DNA from: Actinoplanes sp. SE50/110
GTDB lineage: Bacteria > Actinomycetota > Actinomycetes > Mycobacteriales > Micromonosporaceae
Direction of reading: 5' to 3'
Assembly (NCBI RefSeq): GCF_900119315.1
Contig: NZ_LT827010.1
Span: 8,550,001 to 8,614,000, forward strand
DNA length: 64,000 nucleotides
Shown: positions 26,101 to 34,464 of the stretch, piece by piece
Layout: each line of letters opens with the position of its first letter
Position numbering within the stretch: the stretch's first letter is position 1
Position numbers and translations under genes: made by a program
The notes under the pieces: generated by a model
The model's database searches: none
The model's input: the letters and a program-made list of their open reading frames with translations, nothing else
What the model was told of the DNA's origin: nothing

Positions 26101-26708
26101 ACCGCGCGCAGGTGGTCGCTCAGGCCGGTGTCGGTGGCCTGCTGGGCGGCGACGTCCCGGACCGCGAGCAGGTCGGTGATCAGCGCGTTGTAGGTGCCCT
26201 GAACACTGAGCTCGGTCTCGGTGTTGTTGGTGACCTTGCTGCGGTACGCCGCGAGGTCGGCCAGGTTGTGGTCCAGCCGGGAGAGCAGCAGGTTGACCCG
26301 GTCGGGCTGGGTGTCCAGGGCCGCGCGCTGCTGCGCGTACGGATCCTTGGCCGCCTCGACCTTGGCATGCTCGTCGTTGAACTTCTTGGTGGCGGCGGTC
26401 AACACCTCGTTGCCCTTGGGCGACTTGGGCGCGAGCACCACCTGCATCGCGTAGGCCCGCTCGTCCTGCAGCTGGTCGACCAGCCCGCCGGCCGCCTGGG
26501 CCAGCGTGGCGAGCGTCCTGGTGTTGTCCGCGGTGTCGGCCTGGTCGATGTGCTCGACCAGGCCGTTGACACCGACGATGATCGTCGCAACGGTCGGCAC
26601 AAGCATGATCAGACCAAGCTTGGACCAGATGGGTAGGTCTCGCAGCCGACCCGTGGGTCGACGCAGACGCGACATGACGCCGTCCGCCTCACTAGGGCGC
26701 TTGCTCAC
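23163..26708 (-). CDS. Conservon sensor histidine kinase with NIT (nitrate/nitrite-type) sensor domain (CvnA type)
   Basis: 1181 aa from GTG 26708, which has AGGAGG about 8 nt upstream. TM1 ~32-51; extracellular NIT-type helical domain ~55-335; TM2 ~337-359; HAMP-like linker to ~430; kinase region with the putative phospho-acceptor in FQLDHLATRMRR (His ~490), N-box ELFDNATAF (~566) and G1-box DHGIGIS (~594). The last ~500 residues are disordered: an NGFGG-type repeat tract (~715-790), APPVPSAPP repeats, and a conserved tail (LPIFRELESAWF ~992-1003; GLPKRTPMAQLVPG ~1112; GVQRGR ~1148). First gene of the kinase-roadblock-DUF742-GTPase operon. The ligand is unknown; NIT does not prove nitrate sensing. 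Confidence 0.93.
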   Translation of the reverse strand: MSKRPSEADGVMSRLRRPTGRLRDLPIWSKLGLIMLVPTVATIIVGVNGLVEHIDQADTADNTRTLATLAQAAGGLVDQLQDERAYAMQVVLAPKSPKGNEVLTAATKKFNDEHAKVEAAKDPYAQQRAALDTQPDRVNLLLSRLDHNLADLAAYRSKVTNNTETELSVQGTYNALITDLLAVRDVAAQQATDTGLSDHLRAVAEVARVKEFVSQQRFIGLQVIAGGKFSTALRQAFLTANTGIDLAERNLKAAATDGENEVFLKTTDQNEAQRAATNLTEPLQATPGTDISNLHLTAAGWDSAMAGYDDTFRQVEQQLDKNIVNQATDLRNTTNRTVFVETSVLLGMLLLAILFAWLVARSMARSLRELRQGALAVAQFGLPHAVSRLRDPALSTSLTPAQVADQIAEPLPVRSRDEFGQVTEAFNAVHLEAVRTAAEQAALRASVATMFVNLARRSQILVDRLIGHLDRLERGEEDPDRLAELFQLDHLATRMRRNDENLLVLAGADSTRVQREPAALIDVLRAAQSEVEHYTRIEFGVIDREIEVAAHAVNDMVHLVAELFDNATAFSPPNSNVLVEARRVGETAVLTVEDHGIGISREQLRDLNERLANPPTVDVAVSRMMGLVVVARLANRHSVRVELRPADRERGTVAEVGLPVTVLAAAVSGRMGGYDAPPAAMPSFGEPLALESGRGGYPGVNGSANGSTNGGVPAWSDLTGAAPSNGFGGTNGFNGGPTGFGSANGFGATPSGFSPPANGFGGQNGSGPNGFGGQNGFGGAPNGFGPRSNEPMPPLPSGPTSSGPQGFAGLDELVQRRNGNDYQRPDGETGGFGATIPRQLPANPESQGRSSFMPPVSAPPVPSAPPVTSAPPVPSAPPVSAAPISAEPTSFASAPPAWPPVAGDRETATPHVPENLAAALDMTAEIPRYRPDTAEQRPEVARPIDPPLASLPASAPPAYEAIAPVSGPAADQATAAAQISSAREGAVPFADETMELPIFRELESAWFTTTQATAAKPSVAGTGEEAVISQRIPTGEPTTRTAGVPQQAASPEARELDTASVGAAPAAPAAVAAGSYAGTPSNPWQTAADEGWQAARKASEVSIDTTTTAGLPKRTPMAQLVPGGVDRGGNSVQRRTPEGVRGLLSAYHRGVQRGRTKEQSTNLEETPGGQQPSQAGKEHEA

Positions 26709-27167
26709 GTCACCGTCCTCCTGATTCGGGCCCGGCATTCGGCTCGCCGGGCACCGCGCACGACCGACTCGCCGGGTCGGGCCCCCGAGATTCCATCACG
26801 ACGAGTGTCAAAGAGAAAGAGCAGGCGGACACGGACCGGTTGTGTGACGCGATGTTGCAACGTCGTAGTTGGACATCGCCGGTCTGAAATCACTACCTGT
26901 AGCGGTGCGGGTTTCTCAAGGTCACTCACGAGGTCGGCGCGGCGTTGGGGGGTGGGCGCAGGCCGACGGGTCAGATCGTAGTCGATCGCGACAGGACTGA
27001 CGATGACTCGCCGACCCCGGGATCGGCAAGGCAAATGCCGGATTATGCCGTCTTTGTAGGCGGCAGTGTAGCCGAACGGTGGAGCCCCAGAACCGGACAG
27101 GTAATTTCGCCAGACGTACGTTCGCTCGTTTCCCGGAAAATAGCAAATTTCCTGATTTGTACGAATT
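26709..27167. other. Intergenic region upstream of the conservon kinase
   Basis: About 460 bp between the kinase start and the add stop, both minus-strand genes. The part at 27060-27165 is noticeably AT-richer than the surroundings and would hold the end of the add transcript; the part nearest the kinase should hold the operon's promoter. A TTGACA hexamer is present on the minus strand around 26800, but no well-spaced -10 follows it. No RNA gene or convincing small ORF was seen. Confidence 0.5.
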
Positions 27168-28289
27168 TCAGCCGAGCAACTTGGCGTACGCCGGCTTGAT
27201 CACCTCGTTGATCAGCGCCAATCGCTCGTCGTACGGGATGAACGCCGACTTCATCGCGTTGATGGTCAACCACTGCATCTCCGCCCAGCCCCACCCGAAC
27301 GCCTCGGCGAGCAGGCTCATCTCCCGGCTCATCGAGGTGCCGCTCATCAGCCGGTTGTCGGTGTTCACGGTGACCCGGAAGCGCAGGTCGTGCAGCAGCT
27401 TGATCGGATGCGTGGCGATCGACTCGGCCGCGCCGGTCTGCACGTTCGACGACGGGCACAGCTCCAGCGGGATCCGCTTGTCCCGCACGTACGCCGCGAG
27501 CCGGCCGAGCACCGGCGGCGCCGCGTGGGTGCCGCCGGTCGGGGTGACCGAGCTGGGTCCGGCCACCGTCGCGGTGATGTCGTCGATCAGCCGGACACCG
27601 TGCCCGAGCCGGTCGGCGCCGCACCACTGGATGGCCTCCCAGATCGACGGCAGGCCGAACGCCTCGCCGGCGTGGATGGTGAAGTGGAAGTTCTCCCGCT
27701 GCAGGTACTCGAACGCGTCCAGGTGCCGGGTGGGCGGGAAGCCGGCCTCGGCGCCGGCGATGTCGAAGCCGACCACCCCGGCGTCGCGGTAGCGGACGGC
27801 CAGCTCGGCGATCTCCTGCGAGCGGGCGGCGTGGCGCATCGCGGTGAGCAGCGTGCCGATCCGGATCGGGGTGCCCTGGGCGGCCGCTTCGGCGCAGCCG
27901 TCGCGGAACCCGGCGTCCACCGCCTCGACCACCTCGTCCAGGCTCAGGCCACGCTCCAGGTGCTGCTCCGGGGCGTACCGCACCTCGGCGTACACGACGC
28001 CGTCGGCGGCCAGGTCGAGCGCGCACTCGCGGGCCACCCGGTGCAGGCCCTCGACGGTCTGCATCACGGCGACGGTGTGCGCGAAGGTCTCCAGGTACCG
28101 TTCCAGCGAGCCCGAGTCGGCGGCGGCGGCGAACCACTCACCCAGCCGGTCGGGGTCGGTCTCCGGCAGCTCGTGCCCGGCCACGGCGGCCAGCTCCACG
28201 ATCGTGGCGGGACGCAGGCCACCATCCAGGTGGTCGTGCAACAGGACCTTGGGAGCCTTGACGATCTCGGGGTAAGCGATGCCAGCCAT
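27168..28289 (-). CDS. add: Adenosine deaminase
   Basis: 373 aa zinc-dependent deaminase converting adenosine and deoxyadenosine to the inosines. The metal-binding HxH lies in VLLHDHLDGGLRP, the third ligand in FTIHAGEAFGLPS, the catalytic glutamate in the same HAGE motif, and the C-terminal metal aspartate in VTVNTDNRLMSG. SSNVQTG is a further family landmark. ATG start. It stands apart from the deoA-cdd-importer operon but serves the same salvage route; it is divergent from the RlmA-like gene across 68 bp. Confidence 0.96.
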   Translation of the reverse strand: MAGIAYPEIVKAPKVLLHDHLDGGLRPATIVELAAVAGHELPETDPDRLGEWFAAAADSGSLERYLETFAHTVAVMQTVEGLHRVARECALDLAADGVVYAEVRYAPEQHLERGLSLDEVVEAVDAGFRDGCAEAAAQGTPIRIGTLLTAMRHAARSQEIAELAVRYRDAGVVGFDIAGAEAGFPPTRHLDAFEYLQRENFHFTIHAGEAFGLPSIWEAIQWCGADRLGHGVRLIDDITATVAGPSSVTPTGGTHAAPPVLGRLAAYVRDKRIPLELCPSSNVQTGAAESIATHPIKLLHDLRFRVTVNTDNRLMSGTSMSREMSLLAEAFGWGWAEMQWLTINAMKSAFIPYDERLALINEVIKPAYAKLLG

Positions 28290-28357
28290 CAGAAGAGCGT
28301 AGAGGCCGGTCCGGCCGTCCCACCCACCACCCGGAAAACGGAGCGGAAAATCTCCCC

Positions 28358-29206
28358 ATGATCGATGGCGCGTTGCCGTACCTGACCTGCCCGGTGTGCC
28401 GCGGGACGCTGGCCCGGCACGACCGGGCGCTGCGCTGCCCGCTCGGGCACAGCTTCGACATGGCCCGGCAGGGTTACGTGGATCTCTCCGCGGGCCGGCT
28501 GCCGCACACCGGCGACAGCGCCGAGATGATCGCCGACCGGGCCGGTTTCCTGGCCGCCGGTCACTACCGCTTCATCGCCGAGGCCCTGGCCGCCACCACC
28601 GCGGACCACCGGGACATTCACGATCAGGATCAGCTCGGCGTACGCCGTGAGCCGCTGATCCTCGACGCCGGCACCGGGACGGGCGACTACCTCGCCCACG
28701 TGCTGGACGCCTGCCCGACCACCCTCGGCGTCGGCCTGGACGTGTCCAAGCCGGCGCTGCGCCGGGCCGCCCGCGCCCACCCGCGCGCCGCCGCCGTCCT
28801 GGCCGACCTGTGGCGCCCGCTCCCGGTCGCGGACGCCGCCGCCACCGTGATCCTGAACGTCTTCGCCCCGCGCAACGGCTCCGAGTTCCACCGGGTGCTG
28901 CGCCCGGACGGCCGGCTGCTGGTGGTCACCCCGGCCGCCGACCACCTGCGCGAGCTGGTCGACGAGCACGGCCTGCTGCGGGTCGACCCGGACAAGGCGG
29001 CCCGGGTCAGCGGCAGCCTCGACGATCATTTCCGGCCGGTCGGCGCCACCACGCACCGGCACACGATGCGGCTGGACGCGGCCGCCGCCCGCACCCTGAT
29101 CGGGATGACGCCGAGCGCCCGGCACGTCCCGGTCGAGTCGCTGCCCACCCGCGACGTCACGGTGACCGCGGCGGTGGTGCTCACGACGTACACCCGAAAG
29201 CCTTAA
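28358..29206 (+). CDS. 23S rRNA (guanine-N1)-methyltransferase, RlmA family
   Basis: 282 aa. An N-terminal zinc knuckle uses C11, C14, C27 and H31 (YLTCPVCRGTLARH...LRCPLGHSFD), the hallmark of RlmA(I)/RlmA(II) enzymes; the family motif QGYVDL follows. The SAM site is LILDAGTGTGDYLAHVL, and VILNVFAPRNGSEFHRVLRPDGRLLVV ends the Rossmann core. RlmA enzymes methylate N1 of G745 or G748 in helix 35 of 23S rRNA; the G748 type (TlrB-like) gives resistance to tylosin-class macrolides. I cannot tell the two types apart by eye. Confidence 0.87.
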   Translation: MIDGALPYLTCPVCRGTLARHDRALRCPLGHSFDMARQGYVDLSAGRLPHTGDSAEMIADRAGFLAAGHYRFIAEALAATTADHRDIHDQDQLGVRREPLILDAGTGTGDYLAHVLDACPTTLGVGLDVSKPALRRAARAHPRAAAVLADLWRPLPVADAAATVILNVFAPRNGSEFHRVLRPDGRLLVVTPAADHLRELVDEHGLLRVDPDKAARVSGSLDDHFRPVGATTHRHTMRLDAAAARTLIGMTPSARHVPVESLPTRDVTVTAAVVLTTYTRKP

Positions 29207-29883
29207 ACCGAGAGATCGACCTCTTCCCAGCCCGGCGGTTTGTCGTGGTAGGGCCCGTGGAAGATGACCGCCCACTCCAGTGCCCACCGGCGCTGCCCGA
29301 TCGCGTTGCTGTCCACCTCACCGGGCAGCGGCAGCCCGGCCTGCTCGGCCTCCTGGAACGCCCAGTCCAGGCAGTAGTACAGGTCGAGCAGGACGGCGGC
29401 CTCGGCGGCGTCGCGGACCGCGACCAGCGACCGGGACCGCCACCGGCCGAAGGGCTCCCCGGCCGGCAGGTCCGGCATCTGGCTCATCAGGTTGTCGTCC
29501 GGCGGGACGGTCGGGTCCAGGTGCCGGCCCAGCCCGAGCAGCCAGGCCAGCGCAAAGACCGCGTCGTGGTGCAGCACGAACGACCGGTGGTCGCCCTTCG
29601 CGCCGATCACGAACTGCCACTCCGGCGGCGTCACCAGGTCGACCAGGTGCGAGCTGAGCAGCCAGCTCATCGCCGCCTCGGTGGGCATCCCGAAGCACCG
29701 CGCGACCACCACGTGCAGCACCGCGGCCCGGGCCTCCAGCTCGGCGACCGGGCGCAGCTCTATCGTGTCGCCGAGCTCCCAGACCAGCGGGAAGGACGGC
29801 GGTGGCAGCGGCAGATCCAGCCGGGCCAACTCGTCCAGGCTGGCCTCGCGAACCGCGCGGGGATCGGGAGCGGCCTTCGTCAT
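29203..29883 (-). CDS. DUF4272 domain protein
   Basis: 226 aa, soluble and Trp/Leu-rich, matching the DUF4272 pattern (EARAAVLHVVVARCFG, WLLSSHLVDLVTPPEWQFV, ALAWLLGLGRHLDPTVPPDDN, RWALEWAV). No catalytic motif is evident and the family has no known function. It starts 6 nt after the deoA stop, so it is the last gene of the cdd-deoA operon, making an auxiliary role in nucleoside catabolism possible. Its 3' end overlaps the converging methyltransferase gene by 4 nt. Confidence 0.7.
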   Translation of the reverse strand: MTKAAPDPRAVREASLDELARLDLPLPPPSFPLVWELGDTIELRPVAELEARAAVLHVVVARCFGMPTEAAMSWLLSSHLVDLVTPPEWQFVIGAKGDHRSFVLHHDAVFALAWLLGLGRHLDPTVPPDDNLMSQMPDLPAGEPFGRWRSRSLVAVRDAAEAAVLLDLYYCLDWAFQEAEQAGLPLPGEVDSNAIGQRRWALEWAVIFHGPYHDKPPGWEEVDLSV

Positions 29884-29889
29884 GGTGCC

Positions 29890-31167
29890 TCAGGCTATGC
29901 GGTCCAGCAGCAGACCGGCAGAGGCGGGGGCATCGGTCCCGATCATGATCGCGGCCTGTGCATCGGCGCGGGCCGCCGGGATCCGCCCCTCGTCGTCGGT
30001 GCGCAGTTCCAGCAGCACGTCACCGGCCTTGACCCGGTCGCCGGGCTTGACCTTGAGCTGCACCCCGGCGCCGAAGCTGACCGGGTCCTCCTTGCGGGCG
30101 CGGCCGGCGCCGAGACGCCAGGCGGCGACCCCGATCCCGTACGCGTCCATCGTGGTCACCACGCCGTCGGCGGCCGCGCGGAGCACCTCGGTGTGCCGCG
30201 GGCCGGGCAGCGGCGCGTCCGGGTCGCCGCCCTGGGCGCGGATCATCGCCCGCCACGAGTCCATCGCGGCGCCGGAGGCGAGCATCTTCTCCGGGTCGGC
30301 GTCCACCCCGGCGGCGGACAGCATCTCCCGGGCCAGGGCCAGGGTCAGCTCCACCACATCGGAGGGGCCACCGCCGGCCAGCACCTCGACCGACTCGGCC
30401 ACCTCGTTGGCGTTGCCGACGGCCAGGCCGAGCGGGGTGCTCATGTCGGTGAGCAGCGCGACCGTGGTGACCCCGCTGTCCTTGCCCAGCTGGACCATGG
30501 TCCGAGCCAGCTCCTGGGCGCTGGCCAGGTCCTTCATGAACGCGCCGGAACCGACCTTGACGTCGAGCACCAGCGCGCCGGTGCCCTCGGCGATCTTCTT
30601 GCTCATGATCGAGCTGGCGATCAGCGGGATCGCCTCGACCGTGCCGGTCACGTCGCGCAGCGCGTACAGCTTGCGGTCGGCCGGGGCCAGGCCCTCGCCG
30701 GCCGCGCAGATCACCGCGCCGATGTCGCGCAGCTGGCCGATGAACTCGTCGTTGCCGAGCCGGGCCCGCCAGCCGGGGATCGACTCCAGCTTGTCCAGAG
30801 TGCCGCCGGTGTGCCCGAGGCCCCGGCCGGACAGCTGCGGCACGGCCACCCCGCACGCGGCGACCAGCGGGGTCAGCGGCAGGGTGATCTTGTCGCCGAC
30901 GCCGCCGGTGGAGTGCTTGTCGGCGGTCGGCCGGGACACCGGGGACAGGTCCAGCCGCTCGCCGCTGGCGATCATCGCGGCGGTCCAGCGGGCGATCTCG
31001 GCGGCCGTCATGCCGCGCAGCAGGATCGCCATGGCCAGCGCGGACATCTGCTCGTCGGCGACCACCCCCCGGGTGTACGCGTCGACCACCCAGTCGATCT
31101 GCGCGTCGGACAGCGCCCGGCCGTCCCGCTTGGCCCGGATGACGTCTACCGCAGTGATCCCGCTCAT
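29890..31167 (-). CDS. deoA: Thymidine (pyrimidine-nucleoside) phosphorylase
   Basis: 425 aa. Phosphorolysis of thymidine or deoxyuridine to the base plus 2-deoxyribose 1-phosphate. The signature region is SGRGLGHTGGTLDKLESIPG, with the phosphate-binding loop in DKHSTGGVGDKITL; the C-terminal PYNP domain includes VKPGDRVKAGDVLLEL. ATG 31167 overlaps the cdd stop as ATGA. Deoxyribose-phosphate produced here would feed deoC (13.5 kb) after a phosphopentomutase, which is not in the window. Confidence 0.96.
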   Translation of the reverse strand: MSGITAVDVIRAKRDGRALSDAQIDWVVDAYTRGVVADEQMSALAMAILLRGMTAAEIARWTAAMIASGERLDLSPVSRPTADKHSTGGVGDKITLPLTPLVAACGVAVPQLSGRGLGHTGGTLDKLESIPGWRARLGNDEFIGQLRDIGAVICAAGEGLAPADRKLYALRDVTGTVEAIPLIASSIMSKKIAEGTGALVLDVKVGSGAFMKDLASAQELARTMVQLGKDSGVTTVALLTDMSTPLGLAVGNANEVAESVEVLAGGGPSDVVELTLALAREMLSAAGVDADPEKMLASGAAMDSWRAMIRAQGGDPDAPLPGPRHTEVLRAAADGVVTTMDAYGIGVAAWRLGAGRARKEDPVSFGAGVQLKVKPGDRVKAGDVLLELRTDDEGRIPAARADAQAAIMIGTDAPASAGLLLDRIA

Positions 31168-31877
31168 GCCTCGTCCTTCCAGCGCTGCGGAATACCGTCC
31201 GGCAGCTCTCCCTCGCCCGCCCAGGACAGTCCGCCCTCGGCATCCACCACCACGACCCGCGGACTGCGGACCAGACCCCAGGCCACCGCGGCCGAGGCGG
31301 CCGGGAAGTTCGGCCCCTCCTCCAGGATGCCCTTCTCCTCGCCGGTGCCCGGGGCGCCCGACGAGCGCTCCCAGTAGGCCGTCCAGATCGTCGCCCCGCC
31401 GGACAGGTCCGGGTGCACGAAGACGGTGCCCCGACCGCGCCACTTGGCGAGCTCGGCCGGCACCTCCGGGCCGCCGGCCGGGCCGGTGACCTTGGCCATG
31501 TCCACCCAGCCGAACGCGTGCGGCAGCAACTCGTCCATCCGCAGCGGCCGGGGCAGCGCCTCGATCAGCATGTCCGGCCCGCCGTGCTCCCAGAGCAGCT
31601 GCCGGCAGCGCCCGCACGGCATCAGCGGCGCGCCGGTGGCATCCACGCAGGACATCGCCACCAGCCGCCCGCCGCCGCTCGCGTGCAGGGCGCTGACCAG
31701 TCCGCACTCCGCGCACAGGGTCATGCCCAGGGAGGCGTTCTCGACGTTGCAGCCGACGATGACCCGGCCGTCGTCGACCAGGCCGGCGACGCCGACCGGG
31801 AAGTCGGATGCGGGCACGTAGGCGCGGCGCATCACCTCGATGGCGGCTGCTCGTAGCGCCGCCCAGTCGATCTCCAT
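31164..31877 (-). CDS. cdd: Cytidine deaminase with a C-terminal extension
   Basis: 237 aa, about 100 longer than a normal tetrameric Cdd. Residues 1-~125 are a complete cytidine deaminase: C55-A56-E57 (first zinc ligand and proton-shuttling glutamate in TLCAECGLVSAL) and the second zinc pair C88/C91 in MPCGRCRQLLWEHG. Residues ~128-237 do not belong to the Cdd fold: they contain a Trp/Gly-rich segment (FVHPDLSGGATIWTAYWERS) and a hydrophobic strand (AAVAWGLVRSPRVVVVDAEGG). First gene of the cdd-deoA-DUF4272 operon, separated from the importer genes by a hairpin. Confidence 0.93.
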   Translation of the reverse strand: MEIDWAALRAAAIEVMRRAYVPASDFPVGVAGLVDDGRVIVGCNVENASLGMTLCAECGLVSALHASGGGRLVAMSCVDATGAPLMPCGRCRQLLWEHGGPDMLIEALPRPLRMDELLPHAFGWVDMAKVTGPAGGPEVPAELAKWRGRGTVFVHPDLSGGATIWTAYWERSSGAPGTGEEKGILEEGPNFPAASAAVAWGLVRSPRVVVVDAEGGLSWAGEGELPDGIPQRWKDEA

Positions 31878-31915
31878 GATCTCGATTCTGCCCCACTGTT
31901 TCGTCGGTCAACGAC

Positions 31916-31942
31916 AGATGCCCGGGCCAGGCCCGGGCATCT
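31916..31942 (-). terminator. Hairpin between the nucleoside importer and cdd
   Basis: Perfect 13-bp inverted repeat (AGATGCCCGGGCC / GGCCCGGGCATCT) around a single central A; as RNA an 11-bp stem with a 5-nt loop is realistic. It lies 16 bp after the last permease gene, so it ends or attenuates the importer transcript before cdd. Confidence 0.75.
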
Positions 31943-31958
31943 TGAACCACCGGAAAAC

Positions 31959-33227
31959 CTAGCTCTTGACGTACGGGATGCCGTCCGCCGCCGGCGCGCG
32001 GACCCGCCCGACGAGCCCGGCCACGGCGATGATCGTGGCGAGGTACGGCAGCATGCTGAGGAACTGGTTCGGCACCGGGCTGTTGATCGCGCTCAGGTAG
32101 AACGCGAGTTTCTGCGCGAAGCCGAAGAACAGCGCCGCCCCGAACGCCCCGATCGGCGTGTACCGGCCGAAGATCAGCGCGGCCAGCGCGATGAAGCCGG
32201 CGCCCGCGGTCATGTTCTTGGTGAAGCTGCCGGTCGCCACCAGCGTGAAGTACGCCCCGCCGAGGCCGGCCACCACGCCGCCGAGCAGCACGTTCAGGTA
32301 ACGCAGGCCGCGCACCCGGATGCCCACCGTGTCCGCCGCGGTGGGGTGCTCGCCGACCGCGCGGGTGCGCAGCCCCCAGCGGGTCCGGTTCAGCGCGAAG
32401 TGGATGACCGCGACCAGGATCAGCGCGACCCAGAGCAGCAGGGTGGCGTCGAAGACCACCGGGCCGAGCACCGGGATGTCGGCCAGTCCGGGGATCCGCC
32501 AGGTCGGCATCTGCGGCGGGGAGTTGTACTTCGCCGCGTCGGGCTGCATCAGCCGCTCGTAGAGGAAGCCGGTGATGCCGAGCGCGAACAGGTTCAGCAC
32601 GATGCCGACCACGGTCTGGTCGACCAGGTAGCGGATCGACAGCACGGCCAGGATCGCCGCGATGACCACGCCGCCGACGGCCGCGCTGATCAGGCCGGCC
32701 CAGACGCTGCCGGCCATGGTGCCGACCAGGGCCCCGGCGAACGCGCCCATCAGGAACTGGCCCTCGATCGCCACGTTCACCACGCCGGAGCGCTCGCCGA
32801 GCACCCCGGCCAGCGCGCCCAGGATCAGCGGCAGCGCCAGGTCCAGCGTGCCGCCCAGGGTGTCCTGCAGCGACATGAACTGCCCGGCGACCTGCCAGCA
32901 CAGGAACGACAGCACGAAGGTGACGATGCCGATCACCAGGAACGCGTTCGCCCAGCGCCGGAGCAGCCCGGCGGCCAGCAGACCGCCGGCCACCAGGGTG
33001 AGCACCCCGAACAGCACCGCGCCGACCTGGCCGTTGATCGACAGCGCGGCGCCGCCGGCGTCCTGGGTGAGCGTGAACCGCGCGGCCTTGCTCGGCGCCA
33101 GGGCCCCGAACAGGCCGGCGGCGAGCGCGCCGAGCAGGATCAGGGCGACGCCGAAGCGGCGGTGCCGGGTCCAGAACGGCTCGGGCGCGGTGACCTCGGC
33201 CGGTTCCTCCACAGTCGTGGTCGACAT
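31959..33227 (-). CDS. Nucleoside ABC importer permease (second permease of BMP-type system)
   Basis: 422 aa BPD_transp_2-family permease with about ten hydrophobic helices after a hydrophilic N-terminus. The landmark LALPLILGALAGVLGERSGVVNVAIEGQFLMGAFAGALVG contains the conserved GVVNVAIEG motif of NupQ/RbsC-like permeases. I chose ATG 33227 (MSTTTVEEP), which has GAGGAC upstream and sits 4 nt after the preceding stop; longer starts overlap the first permease gene. It forms the membrane channel with the permease encoded upstream. Confidence 0.9.
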   Translation of the reverse strand: MSTTTVEEPAEVTAPEPFWTRHRRFGVALILLGALAAGLFGALAPSKAARFTLTQDAGGAALSINGQVGAVLFGVLTLVAGGLLAAGLLRRWANAFLVIGIVTFVLSFLCWQVAGQFMSLQDTLGGTLDLALPLILGALAGVLGERSGVVNVAIEGQFLMGAFAGALVGTMAGSVWAGLISAAVGGVVIAAILAVLSIRYLVDQTVVGIVLNLFALGITGFLYERLMQPDAAKYNSPPQMPTWRIPGLADIPVLGPVVFDATLLLWVALILVAVIHFALNRTRWGLRTRAVGEHPTAADTVGIRVRGLRYLNVLLGGVVAGLGGAYFTLVATGSFTKNMTAGAGFIALAALIFGRYTPIGAFGAALFFGFAQKLAFYLSAINSPVPNQFLSMLPYLATIIAVAGLVGRVRAPAADGIPYVKS

Positions 33228-33231
33228 GTCC

Positions 33232-34464
33232 TCAGCCCTTCGCGGTGGTGCGGGCGGCACGGAGTTGGAAGATCGCCTTCACCAGGGCGGGCGCGGCGAT
33301 GAAGATGACGATCAGCGCCTGCAGCACGGTGACCAGTTCCAGCGAGATCCCGGTGAACGACTGCATCCGGTTGCCACCGGCGCGCAGCGCGCCGAACAGC
33401 AGCGCGGCCAGCAGGGTGCCCCACGGGCGGTTGCGGCCGAGCAGCGCGACCAGCAGGCCGTCGAAGCCGATGTTGCCGGCCACCGACGGGGTCAGCGCGT
33501 ACGCCGTACCCAGCACCTGGGTCGCCCCGCCGAGCCCGGCCAGGCCGCCGGCCACCGCCATCAGCAGCGCGTACGTCTTGGCCACGCTGATCCCGGCGGT
33601 CTGCGCGGCGTGCGGGTTCGCCCCGACGGCGCGCAGCTCGAAACCGAACGCGGACCGGTTCAGCAGCCAGGCGACCCCGGCCGTGACCAGCACCGCGAGC
33701 ACGATGCCCAGGTGCACCCGGAGCACCCCGCCGAACGACGGGAGTTGCGCCGACTCGGCGACCACCTTGCTGATCGCGTCGCTGCGGCCGGGCTGCTGGA
33801 CACCCTTCTGGATGACCAGCCAGGCCAGGAGCAGTCCGGCGGTGTAGTTCAGCATGATCGTGGTGATCACCTCGTGCGCCCCGGTCCGGGCCTTCAGCAG
33901 GCCGGGCAGGAAGCCCCAGAGGGCGCCGCCGAGCACGCCGACGACCAGCGCGACGATCAGGTTCAGCACGATCGGCAGGCCGAAGGTGAAGCCGGCCACC
34001 CCGGCCGCGATGCAGCCGAGCACCGCCTGGCCCTGGGCGCCGATGTTGAACAGGCCGCCGCGGAACGCCAGCGACACCGACAGGCCGGTGAACACCAGCG
34101 GCGCGGCGTAGGTGAGCGTCTCGGAGATCGGCGAAAGCGCGTTCTGCCAGGTACCGGTGCCGGAGAACCAGGCCTGGAACGCGTCCGGGTCGCCGAGCGC
34201 ACCCTTGAGCAGGTCGGAGTAGGCCGAGCTGATCAGCGTCCAGCCGGCGTCCAGCGCGTCGCTGGGCCGGGCGGTGAAGTACCCGAACTTGGCCAGCACG
34301 TCGGAGTCGGAGATGACGATCAGCACCGCGCCGATGATCACCGCGAGCACGATCGACAGGACCGTGACGGTGACGCTGTTCGACGACCAGAGGTTGCGCA
34401 GGAAGGCGCTGGTGAACGACTCCTGCTTCGCGACCGGCTTCTCGGTGGTCGTGGGGGCGGTCAC
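33232..34464 (-). CDS. Nucleoside ABC importer permease (first permease of BMP-type system)
   Basis: 410 aa BPD_transp_2-family permease (NupP-like), GTG start overlapping the ATPase stop as GTGA. Helices begin at VTVTVLSIVLAVIIGAVLIVI; the cytoplasmic coupling motif region LAFRGGLFNIGAQGQAVLG is the equivalent of GVVNVAIEG in the partner. A long periplasmic loop follows the first helix (~residues 50-110), as usual for this subfamily. Partner of the permease at 31959-33227. Confidence 0.9.
   Translation of the reverse strand: MTAPTTTEKPVAKQESFTSAFLRNLWSSNSVTVTVLSIVLAVIIGAVLIVISDSDVLAKFGYFTARPSDALDAGWTLISSAYSDLLKGALGDPDAFQAWFSGTGTWQNALSPISETLTYAAPLVFTGLSVSLAFRGGLFNIGAQGQAVLGCIAAGVAGFTFGLPIVLNLIVALVVGVLGGALWGFLPGLLKARTGAHEVITTIMLNYTAGLLLAWLVIQKGVQQPGRSDAISKVVAESAQLPSFGGVLRVHLGIVLAVLVTAGVAWLLNRSAFGFELRAVGANPHAAQTAGISVAKTYALLMAVAGGLAGLGGATQVLGTAYALTPSVAGNIGFDGLLVALLGRNRPWGTLLAALLFGALRAGGNRMQSFTGISLELVTVLQALIVIFIAAPALVKAIFQLRAARTTAKG

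Noticed and set aside
23160..26636. 1158-codon open frame antisense to the conservon kinase
   Set aside because: Its translation is the Arg/Gly/His-rich pattern typical of antisense frames in high-GC DNA, while the opposite strand encodes a clear histidine kinase.
26780..26830. TTGACA on the minus strand as the -35 of the conservon operon
   Set aside because: No TANNNT hexamer occurs at a 16-19 bp spacing downstream, so I do not claim it as the promoter.
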